Below, piece by piece: positions 9,169 to 16,834 of a stretch of DNA of 64,000 nucleotides. The DNA is from Desulfomonile tiedjei. Its GTDB lineage: Bacteria; Desulfobacterota; Desulfomonilia; Desulfomonilales; Desulfomonilaceae. The stretch covers positions 239,831-303,830 of the forward strand of contig JACRDF010000015.1 of the NCBI GenBank assembly GCA_016212925.1, read 5' to 3'. Numbering within the stretch: the stretch's first letter is position 1; each line of letters starts with the position of its first letter. The notes beneath the pieces were generated by a model. The model was not told the origin of the DNA and searched no databases. It worked only from the letters and a program-made list of their open reading frames with translations. The translations under genes were made by a program, and so were the position numbers.

Positions 9169-10614
9169 CTAGAACAGCGGCTTAACGGATTCCACGGCCA
9201 GGTTCAGGTAAGTGGTGGGGAAAATACCTATGTACATCACGCCTACAACAGCGATGGTCAGGCCGAGGGCCATGGCTGCCCCGAATTGGAGTTTGGCCGG
9301 CGCTGCTTCCGGGACCTCCATGTACATCTTCATGACCACCCGGAAGTAGTAAAACACCGACGCAGCACTCGTCAGGACACCGATGACGACAAGCCAAATG
9401 TATCCCGCATTAATGGCCGCGGCGAAGATGGTGAATTTTCCCACAAACCCTGCGGTAGGCGGTATTCCTGCCAAGGAAAACAGAAATATGGACATCAAGA
9501 GCGCCAACAGAGGGTGAGCCTTTGCCAGTCCTCGATAATCATCGAGTTGAACGTTGGCTTCTCCTTTGTTGCCCACGATGGCGACAATACCGAAGGCGCC
9601 CAGATTGGTAAAGGTATATGCCAACAAATAATAAAGCACTCCCGAGGTGCCTGCTTCGTTTGCTGCCACCATTCCCATCAGGATGTAACCCGCGTGAGCG
9701 ATACTGGAATAGGCCAGCATTCTCTTGATGTTGTCCTGCACGAGCGCGGCAAGGTTGCCCAACACCATGGTCAACACGGCGAGGACCCACAAGATGTGGA
9801 CCCAATTGATTTGCAGGGGCATCATTGCCTCAAAGAAAACACGAACAAACGCGGCAAACGCAGCCGCTTTGACTCCCACCGACATGAACCCCGTCAGAGG
9901 AGACGGCGCTCCTTCATACACATCGGGCGTCCACATGTGGAATGGCACTGCCGCTACTTTGAAAGCGAAGCCGACCAGTAACAACCCCATTCCCGCCATG
10001 GCCATCTTACCGACGGGCCCGGTTTGCAGGAATTTGGCAAGTGCCGGCAAAGAAAGAGACCCGGCCGCGCCGTAAAGCAGCGCCGCGCCGTAGAGAAAGA
10101 TCCCACTGGAAAACCCGCCTAATAAAAGGTACTTCAGCGCGGCTTCTCTGGATTTTGGGCTCCCAGGCAGAATACCGGCCAACACGTATATCGAGATAGA
10201 CAGGGTCTCAAGACCAATGAAAATCGTAAGAATATGGTTCCCCGAAATCATGAACATCATGCCCGCGCTGGAGAATAGCAACAGAACGAAGTATTCGTAC
10301 AACGGCAGGCCTTCGTCCGTGAAGTAACGGACCGAGAACAGTATCGTCAGACCCGCGGCAAGCAGGATCAAGATATTGAAGAACCAGGAGTAGGCATCCA
10401 GGATGATCAGCCCCGAAAAAGCCGTTTTGTTCAACACCCGGAGAGGGCTGTTAGCCATAACAGCGAGCAATACGCCCGCAATACTTATCACTGCCGACAC
10501 GGTGACTATTCCTTTGCGGACGACCAAGCCCGCCAACATCACCACCAAACCGGCAAGGCACAGAATCACCGCCGGCAGAATGCCTCCAAGATTAATCTCG
10601 GGTACTGGAATCAT
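9169..10614 (-). CDS. nuoN: NADH-quinone oxidoreductase subunit N
   Basis: An antiporter-like membrane subunit of complex I, 481 residues, with about 14 hydrophobic segments. The proton-channel region is visible as the conserved GLETLSISIYVLAG helix with its glutamate, followed by RSREAALKYLL-type sequence (here KSREAALKYLLLGG) and a lysine-bearing IKRMLAYSSIAHAGYIL loop, the standard Nuo antiporter signature. It ends the minus-strand nuo operon. ATG 10614 has GAGGAG about 9 bases upstream. Its function is to couple quinone reduction to ion translocation across the inner membrane. Confidence 0.96.
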   Translation of the reverse strand: MIPVPEINLGGILPAVILCLAGLVVMLAGLVVRKGIVTVSAVISIAGVLLAVMANSPLRVLNKTAFSGLIILDAYSWFFNILILLAAGLTILFSVRYFTDEGLPLYEYFVLLLFSSAGMMFMISGNHILTIFIGLETLSISIYVLAGILPGSPKSREAALKYLLLGGFSSGIFLYGAALLYGAAGSLSLPALAKFLQTGPVGKMAMAGMGLLLVGFAFKVAAVPFHMWTPDVYEGAPSPLTGFMSVGVKAAAFAAFVRVFFEAMMPLQINWVHILWVLAVLTMVLGNLAALVQDNIKRMLAYSSIAHAGYILMGMVAANEAGTSGVLYYLLAYTFTNLGAFGIVAIVGNKGEANVQLDDYRGLAKAHPLLALLMSIFLFSLAGIPPTAGFVGKFTIFAAAINAGYIWLVVIGVLTSAASVFYYFRVVMKMYMEVPEAAPAKLQFGAAMALGLTIAVVGVMYIGIFPTTYLNLAVESVKPLF

Positions 10615-10638
10615 CCCGATTGCTCCTCATACCATTGA

Positions 10639-12237
10639 TCAACGTTCAGATTTCGACTCGGTATTTAAAGCGGTGACCGAGAACCCGCCCGTATCGACCG
10701 CGGACCGCTTTTTCGCGTTCTCTACGTTCAAGACAGCCGCCTTCTTGCGCTCAACCTGTTGGATGAAGTTTTTAACGGAAGGCTCCATCGGCTTGAGAAA
10801 AGTGTTCGGATAAACCCCGATCCAGACGACGAAAACCAGCAGTGGCATGAGAACCAAGACTTCTCTGGGGCTCATGTCTTCGAGCACCCTGTTCTTGGGG
10901 TTGGTAATCACGCCAAACATCACCCTCTGGAACATCCACAGCATATAAACTGCGGCAAAGATTACACCGGAAGCGCTGATTATTGCGTACACGGGGTACA
11001 CCTTAAACGCGCCCAGCAGTATCAGGAATTCACCGATAAAGCCGTTCAAGCCTGGAAGACCAACCGAGGAGAGCGTGAAGATCATGAAGAATACGGCAAA
11101 CAGCGGCATCACCTTCGACAAGCCGCCGAATTCCGCGATCATTCGGGTGTGCCGTCTCTCGTAGATCATCCCGACGATTAGAAAGAGAGCCCCAGTGCTC
11201 AACCCATGATTGATCATCTGGATTATGCTCCCCTCCAGGCCCTGGACAGTCAATGCAAACATGCCCAGCATCACGAACCCGAGATGGCTCACACTCGAAA
11301 ACGCAACCAGCCGCTTCACATCATCCTGGACCATGGCCACCCACGCGCCGTAGATGATGCCGATCACGGCCAGCAGACAAACCCACCAGGCCGCGTCCAT
11401 AGCCGCGTTGGGAAACAACGGAATAGCGTAGCGTATGAAACCGTACGTCCCCATCTTCAGGAGCACGGCCGCCAGCACCACACTGCCCACAGTCGGGGCT
11501 TCGGTGTGAGCGTCGGGGAGCCATGTATGAAACGGGAACATGGGGACTTTGATTGCAAACGCTAGAAAGAAAGCCAGAAACATCCAGAATTGCGCCTGCA
11601 GGGGAAACGGGAACTCATAGAGCTTCAACAGATCGAAAGTGTAAACACCCGTGCCCTTCCCTGCTATGAAGTAAAGGGCCAAGATGGCGACAAGCATCAG
11701 TAGGCTGCCCACGATTGTGTACAGGACGAACTTTATGGCCGCGTACAGTTTCCTGGCCGGATTGCCCCATACGCCGATCAGCAGGTACATGGGGATGAGC
11801 ATTATCTCCCAGAACACATAGAACAGGAACAGGTCAAGAGCCACGAACACGCCGATCATGCCCACCTGGAGGAACAGCAAGCACACCAGGAATTCCTTGA
11901 CCCTGTGCTGAATGTCCTTCCAAGACGCCAGGATCGTCAGCGGCCCGAGCAGAGTTGTGAGCAACACGAGGAAAAGGCTTATCCCGTCAATACCCATTTT
12001 GTAGGAGATGCCCCAGTCCCTGACCCAGGGACGATTCTCAATTAACTGCATGGCCGCGCTCGTGGAATCGAAATGCGCATAGGCCACAAGGCTGACCACA
12101 AAGTCAACCAACATCGTAACCAGCGCGGCCCATCGAAGGGCCTCGTGGGACTGCCTGTTGATGAACAGCAGAATCACCACTCCTAGGAGAGGAATGAATG
12201 TGATCGCGCTAAGTAAAGGGAAGGAAACATTCTCCAT
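10639..12237 (-). CDS. nuoM: NADH-quinone oxidoreductase subunit M
   Basis: An antiporter-like membrane subunit, 532 residues. The family signatures are present: FYVFWEIMLIPMYLLIG (essential Glu), HTWLPDAHTEAPT, and DDVKRLVAFSSVSHLGFVMLG. The C-terminal tail after the last helix is long, charged and likely cytoplasmic. A GGAGGA ribosome site precedes ATG 12237. It is 24 bases from nuoN and 20 from nuoL, so the three are translated from one message. Confidence 0.97.
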   Translation of the reverse strand: MENVSFPLLSAITFIPLLGVVILLFINRQSHEALRWAALVTMLVDFVVSLVAYAHFDSTSAAMQLIENRPWVRDWGISYKMGIDGISLFLVLLTTLLGPLTILASWKDIQHRVKEFLVCLLFLQVGMIGVFVALDLFLFYVFWEIMLIPMYLLIGVWGNPARKLYAAIKFVLYTIVGSLLMLVAILALYFIAGKGTGVYTFDLLKLYEFPFPLQAQFWMFLAFFLAFAIKVPMFPFHTWLPDAHTEAPTVGSVVLAAVLLKMGTYGFIRYAIPLFPNAAMDAAWWVCLLAVIGIIYGAWVAMVQDDVKRLVAFSSVSHLGFVMLGMFALTVQGLEGSIIQMINHGLSTGALFLIVGMIYERRHTRMIAEFGGLSKVMPLFAVFFMIFTLSSVGLPGLNGFIGEFLILLGAFKVYPVYAIISASGVIFAAVYMLWMFQRVMFGVITNPKNRVLEDMSPREVLVLMPLLVFVVWIGVYPNTFLKPMEPSVKNFIQQVERKKAAVLNVENAKKRSAVDTGGFSVTALNTESKSER

Positions 12238-12257
12238 GAACGGTATTCCTCCATGTC

Positions 12258-14180
12258 CTATCTAAGGACCAGATAACCGATTACCACCAGGACTCCTACC
12301 AGAATGGACAGAGCGTAGTCTTTGACAAGCCCGGACTCCAGCCGCCTCAATATGCTCCCAAAGCCTCTGGTGACCGTTGCCACTCCGTTGACGATTCCGT
12401 CGATCACGTGGTTGTCGAAGCCCTTCCAGAGGAATCGAGAGAATTTGACGATGGAGTTCACGAAGAGGAAGTCGTAAAGCTCGTCGATCCAATACTTGTT
12501 GTACACGAGGCTGTGCACCTCGGGGATTTTCTCTATCACACGGTCCGGCAATTCCGGATTGGTGAGGTACAATCGCTTGGCCAACTTGTACCCGAACACG
12601 GCTATACCTAAGGAGACTGCCATGAGGCCCACTTCCAGCCACACGCTCGGGTGTTCCGCGTGGTGGCCGTGATTAAGAATAGCCTGGGCCGGGGCGAACA
12701 CCGGAGCCATGAAGTCTCCGAAGCGATTGGCCCCTTCCCAAATCGGAAGGCCCACAAAACCGCCCACCAATGACAGGCCGGCCAATATCACCAACGGCAC
12801 GATCATGATCGGCGGGGATTCGTGAAGATGATGCGCGGCTTCGGGTTCCACTCTGGACTCGCCCCAAAAGGTCATGAACACCGATCGGAACATGTAGAAA
12901 GATGTCATGACAGCCGCGACCGCGCCCAGGATCCAGAAACCCATGTGCCTTTGAAGCGAAAAGAACAGTATCTCGTCCTTGCTGAAGAACCCTGCAAAGG
13001 GAAAGATCCCGGCAATTGCCAGGGTGCCGAAAAGATACGTCCCGTAGGTCCACCGCAGTTTCTTTCTGAGATTGCCCATTTTTCGCATGTCCAGCTCACC
13101 GGACATGGCGTGCATGACGCTCCCCGCCGCCATGAACAGCAGAGCCTTGAAAAACGCGTGGGTCATGAGGTGGAAGATACCTGAAGCGAAAGCTCCGACG
13201 CCGCAGGCCATAAACATGTACCCGAGCTGGCTGATGGTCGAATAAGCTAGCACCCTTTTTATGTCGAACTGGGTGATGCCGATTGTCGCTGCAAAAAGGG
13301 CCGTGGCACCGCCAATGACAGCCACCACCGTTAGCGAAATAGGAGCCATAGCAAACAAGATGCTGCAGCGCGACACCATGTAAACGCCAGCGGTGACCAT
13401 GGTTGCAGCATGGATCAACGCGCTGACAGGCGTGGGACCTTCCATGGCGTCCGGGAGCCAGGTGAACAGCGGGATCTGAGCCGATTTTCCCGTAGCCCCC
13501 ACGAAGAGGAGCAGAGTAATCGCGGTTACCAGAGCGCCACCCTGGGTCAACTTATCGGTCGCGGCCCCGAATACCTCAGTGTAATTCAAGGTGCCAAAGG
13601 TTACGAATATCAAGAACATGCCAATAAGAAAGCCAAAGTCACCGACCCGGTTGACGACGAAGGCTTTTTTGCCTGCGTCCGCGGCAGACTGCTTTTCGTA
13701 GTAGTACCCGATGAGCAGATAGGAGCAGAGTCCCACACCTTCCCAGCCCACGAACATCAGCAAGAAGTTGTTGGCAGAGACCAGGATAAGCATGTTGAAA
13801 ACGAAGAGATTTAGATATGCGAAATAACGGCGAAATCCCAGCTCCCCATGCATGTATCCGATGGAGTACACGTGAATAATGCAACCCACACCGCTGACCA
13901 CCAGCATCATGACCGTACTCAGCGGGTCCACGAGAAAGCCGAAGGAAATTTTCAGCTCGCCGGAAAGGATCCACCAGTATACATCCTTCTGCGCGGAGCG
14001 CGCGGCAGGGTCCATCCCCAGAAGTTGCAGCAAGATCGACACGGCCACTACGAAGGAGGCGCCCACGGACAACGCGCCTATCCACCCGATTACTTTCTCG
14101 GGGAAACTCCGCCCAAAGAGGCCGTTGATCAGGAACCCTATCAGCGGGAAAACGGGTATCAGCCATACCAGATCAATCAT
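12258..14180 (-). CDS. nuoL: NADH-quinone oxidoreductase subunit L
   Basis: The largest antiporter-like subunit, 640 residues. It has MFVGWEGVGLCSYLLIGYYY (essential Glu), FTWLPDAMEGPTPVSALIHAATMV, and the lysine loop DIKRVLAYSTISQLGYM. The long C-terminal amphipathic helix that braces NuoM and NuoN is implied by the extra 150 residues, which end in a final membrane helix (ILVGVLVVIGYLVL). Length and motifs are normal. Confidence 0.97.
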   Translation of the reverse strand: MIDLVWLIPVFPLIGFLINGLFGRSFPEKVIGWIGALSVGASFVVAVSILLQLLGMDPAARSAQKDVYWWILSGELKISFGFLVDPLSTVMMLVVSGVGCIIHVYSIGYMHGELGFRRYFAYLNLFVFNMLILVSANNFLLMFVGWEGVGLCSYLLIGYYYEKQSAADAGKKAFVVNRVGDFGFLIGMFLIFVTFGTLNYTEVFGAATDKLTQGGALVTAITLLLFVGATGKSAQIPLFTWLPDAMEGPTPVSALIHAATMVTAGVYMVSRCSILFAMAPISLTVVAVIGGATALFAATIGITQFDIKRVLAYSTISQLGYMFMACGVGAFASGIFHLMTHAFFKALLFMAAGSVMHAMSGELDMRKMGNLRKKLRWTYGTYLFGTLAIAGIFPFAGFFSKDEILFFSLQRHMGFWILGAVAAVMTSFYMFRSVFMTFWGESRVEPEAAHHLHESPPIMIVPLVILAGLSLVGGFVGLPIWEGANRFGDFMAPVFAPAQAILNHGHHAEHPSVWLEVGLMAVSLGIAVFGYKLAKRLYLTNPELPDRVIEKIPEVHSLVYNKYWIDELYDFLFVNSIVKFSRFLWKGFDNHVIDGIVNGVATVTRGFGSILRRLESGLVKDYALSILVGVLVVIGYLVLR

Positions 14181-14244
14181 TCGAGGCTCCCAACACGATG
14201 TTAGATGAGGAAAAGCTCACGGATCGGCGCGGGCCCGAACCTCC

Positions 14245-14547
14245 TCACCATTTCATGAGGTCGATGTCATTTACGTCGACGGTGCCCTCTAGTCTGAAAA
14301 TCGCCACAGCGATTGCCAGTCCCACTGCTACTTCTGCCGCGGCCACCACCATCACGAACAGAGCGAATATCTGCCCCTCTATGGAGCCCAGATATCGAGA
14401 GAAGGCTATAAAAGTGAGGTTCACGGCATTCAGCATCAGTTCCAGGGACATCAGGATCACGATGAGGTTTCGACGAAACATCACGCCCATGACCCCGACC
14501 GCGAAAAGAATCGCCGACAAAATTAGATAGTGCTGTAACGTAACCAT
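14245..14547 (-). CDS. nuoK: NADH-quinone oxidoreductase subunit K
   Basis: A small three-helix membrane subunit, 100 residues. It has the conserved GVMFRRNLIVILMSLELMLNAVNL segment, whose membrane glutamate takes part in the proton path, and a second glutamate in the AAAEVAVGLA helix. It lies 64 bases from both nuoL and nuoJ. Length is exactly that of the family. Confidence 0.97.
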   Translation of the reverse strand: MVTLQHYLILSAILFAVGVMGVMFRRNLIVILMSLELMLNAVNLTFIAFSRYLGSIEGQIFALFVMVVAAAEVAVGLAIAVAIFRLEGTVDVNDIDLMKW

Positions 14548-14611
14548 ATTTGCTTTTCCTAAAATCAGTAAAGAGCGGACAAGCCGCGCTCAGCATTTCT
14601 CCGTGTCTTCT

Positions 14612-15115
14612 CTACCTTCTTCGAGCAAGCACCACCGCGCCGATGATGGCCGCCAGGAGCAGCACCGAAGCGATTTCGAACGGCAGAAGATAAGTGGTGA
14701 ACAACTCTTTCGCTATGACCTGTGTGTTCGACAGCACCGATGAATTCTGCTGCGTCAGAGTTCCGACCACATGGGGAACAAAGGCTTTGAAAACGGGAAT
14801 CAGCAGGACCAGGAGCCCCAGTGCGAGCACCATGCCGCCCCACCACCGCACGGCCCTTGGGTCGTCCGGAAATGACAAGCTTTCCAGGTTCAAGAGCATG
14901 ATGACGAACAGGAATAGCACCATGACCGCTCCCGCGTACACGATGAGCTGCACCATGGCCACGAACTCGGCCTGCAACAGAATGAAAAGCCCGGCAAGGC
15001 CGATCATCATCAGGATCATGAAGAGGACGTTGTGAATCGGTCTGCGCAAAAGTACGACACAAAAAGCGGAGACCACAGTGATAGCGGCTAAGACGTAAAA
15101 AATGAGAGCTTCCAT
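14612..15115 (-). CDS. nuoJ: NADH-quinone oxidoreductase subunit J
   Basis: A membrane subunit, 167 residues, with five predicted helices. The third carries the family motif VQLIVYAGAVMVLFLFVIMLL, where a pi-bulge helix links the quinone site to the proton channels. Helices 4 and 5 are near the C-terminus, which ends in ARRR on the cytoplasmic side. It is in order I-J-K as in most bacteria. Confidence 0.96.
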   Translation of the reverse strand: MEALIFYVLAAITVVSAFCVVLLRRPIHNVLFMILMMIGLAGLFILLQAEFVAMVQLIVYAGAVMVLFLFVIMLLNLESLSFPDDPRAVRWWGGMVLALGLLVLLIPVFKAFVPHVVGTLTQQNSSVLSNTQVIAKELFTTYLLPFEIASVLLLAAIIGAVVLARRR

Positions 15116-15282
15116 TTACGTTCCAAAACCTCCGGCAATGAACGGATCAAGCCGGTCTTTGCGCCCGTTCAGACGGACTCGATGCGGTCTCCAGTCCGGC
15201 TACACATAAAGGGTCTTTGTTTGAATCTTTCGTTTCAGCTCGTTCCCTAACCAGGGAAATACCTACCTACCGCTCAAAGGGA

Positions 15283-15717
15283 TCAGCCGGCCTTTTTTAC
15301 GGGCTCATACCTGGCCACTGGTGGCTCCAGGAGCTGCTCCTTGTTCAAAATCAGGTCCTCTCGACTGTATTCCGACAGCTCGTAGGCTGTGCTCATCTCT
15401 ATAGCTTCTTTGGGGCATACTTCCACGCAAAAGCCGCAGAAAATGCAGCGCCCGAGGTCCAGCTCATACTTTTCCGGGTATTTTCTGTTGTCCGGTTCAG
15501 CGGCAGCTTCTATGGATATACATTCCGCAGGGCACACCGTCGCGCACAGCATGCAAGCCACGCAGCGAATTTTACCCGACGCGTGCTTGGTCAGGACATG
15601 CCGCCCCCTCCACCTTGGAGCCACGTCCCATTTCTGCTCCGGATATTGGAGAGTAATTTTCTTGGAGAAGAAATACTGAAGAGTCAGTTTCAATCCCTGT
15701 AGCAATGGGAGAATCAT
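15283..15717 (-). CDS. nuoI: NADH-quinone oxidoreductase subunit I
   Basis: A peripheral-arm ferredoxin-like subunit, 144 residues, with two 4Fe-4S motifs: C52-X2-C55-X2-C58-X3-C62 and C91-X2-C94-X2-C97-X3-C101. These are clusters N6a and N6b, which hand electrons to N2 in NuoB. The N-terminal GLKLTLQYFF helix lies on the membrane. A 167-base gap to nuoJ downstream holds no gene. Confidence 0.97.
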   Translation of the reverse strand: MILPLLQGLKLTLQYFFSKKITLQYPEQKWDVAPRWRGRHVLTKHASGKIRCVACMLCATVCPAECISIEAAAEPDNRKYPEKYELDLGRCIFCGFCVEVCPKEAIEMSTAYELSEYSREDLILNKEQLLEPPVARYEPVKKAG

Positions 15718-15778
15718 CTTTAGACCTCGTAAAAAGTATCAGTCGCGGCGGCCTTGACTCGAAATCCCTTTTATTGCG

Positions 15779-16813
15779 TCAGCGTGTGTACTGCAACCAC
15801 AGGGTATACAGAAACGCCGTCGCCATCACGTTGAACAGACCCGCTGGAAGCAGCACTTTCCAGCCGAAGCTCATGACCCTGTCGTAACGCAGCCGGGGAT
15901 AGGTGCCCCGAATCCACACGAACAGGAACACGAAGAAAAATGTCTTGGCCATGAACCATACGATGGGGGGCAGTACCGGTCCCTGCCACCCGCCGAAATA
16001 CAGAGTAGTCATCAGAGCGCTCAGGAAAAGCAGGTGCGCGTACTCGCCAAGATAAAACAGCCCGAACTTCATGGAACTGTACTCGGTCTGATAACCCGCT
16101 ACCAGCTCGTTTTCGCACTCCATCAAATCAAAGGGCGTGCGTGCGATTTCTGCGCTACCCGCGATCAGAAACAGTAAAAATCCAAGCGGTTGACGGAAAA
16201 CGTACCACTTCCAGACTGAATCCTGGGCCTCCACAATGCCTACCAGGCTCAACGTCCCGGCGAGCAAAAGCACACCCACCACAGACAGGCTCAGACCCAG
16301 CTCATAGCTGATCATCTGAGCGCCGGCCCTGACCGCGCCCAGGAGGGAGTATTTGCTGTTGGATGCCCAACCGCCCAGAACCACACCGTAAACACCTAGC
16401 GAGGAAACAGCAAATATATAGAGTATCCCGACGTTGATGTCCGCTACGACTCCTGTATTAAGATCGTACTTGGTTGCATCAGACCCCAGAATGCTCTCCA
16501 GGCCGAGTCCTTTGGCAAACGGAATCACGCCGAACGGGATCAGCGCACAGACAACCACGATCAGGGGGGCCGCAAGATAGATTATTCTATTGGCGCCGGA
16601 AACGGTTATCTCCTCTTTGAGCAGGAGTTTGGCGCCATCTGCCAAAGGCTGGAGAAGGCCCCATGGACCCACACGATTTGGGCCGAGTCTTACCTGAATC
16701 CACCCAAGGACCTTGCGTTCAATAAGTGTCAGGTACGCCACAAGAGTCAGCACAGCTCCAATGACCAACAGGACCTTGACGACTAACAGAATGATCGGTA
16801 ACGCGAATTCCAT
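15779..16813 (-). CDS. nuoH: NADH-quinone oxidoreductase subunit H
   Basis: A membrane subunit forming the quinone chamber, 344 residues, eight or more helices. Family motifs are clear: LTLIERKVLGWIQVRLGPNRVGP at the N-terminus, ADGAKLLLKEE, SLGVYGVVLGGWASNSKYSLLGAVRAGAQMISYE with the acidic residues of the E-channel, and ARTPFDLMECENELVAGYQTEYSS. It is 21 bases downstream of nuoG. Confidence 0.97.
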   Translation of the reverse strand: MEFALPIILLVVKVLLVIGAVLTLVAYLTLIERKVLGWIQVRLGPNRVGPWGLLQPLADGAKLLLKEEITVSGANRIIYLAAPLIVVVCALIPFGVIPFAKGLGLESILGSDATKYDLNTGVVADINVGILYIFAVSSLGVYGVVLGGWASNSKYSLLGAVRAGAQMISYELGLSLSVVGVLLLAGTLSLVGIVEAQDSVWKWYVFRQPLGFLLFLIAGSAEIARTPFDLMECENELVAGYQTEYSSMKFGLFYLGEYAHLLFLSALMTTLYFGGWQGPVLPPIVWFMAKTFFFVFLFVWIRGTYPRLRYDRVMSFGWKVLLPAGLFNVMATAFLYTLWLQYTR

Positions 16814-16834
16814 TAACGCAACCTCTTGGGGTTA

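Noticed and set aside
8728..9171. CRISPR array
   Set aside because: The repeats are few, degenerate and inverted, with no regular spacers.
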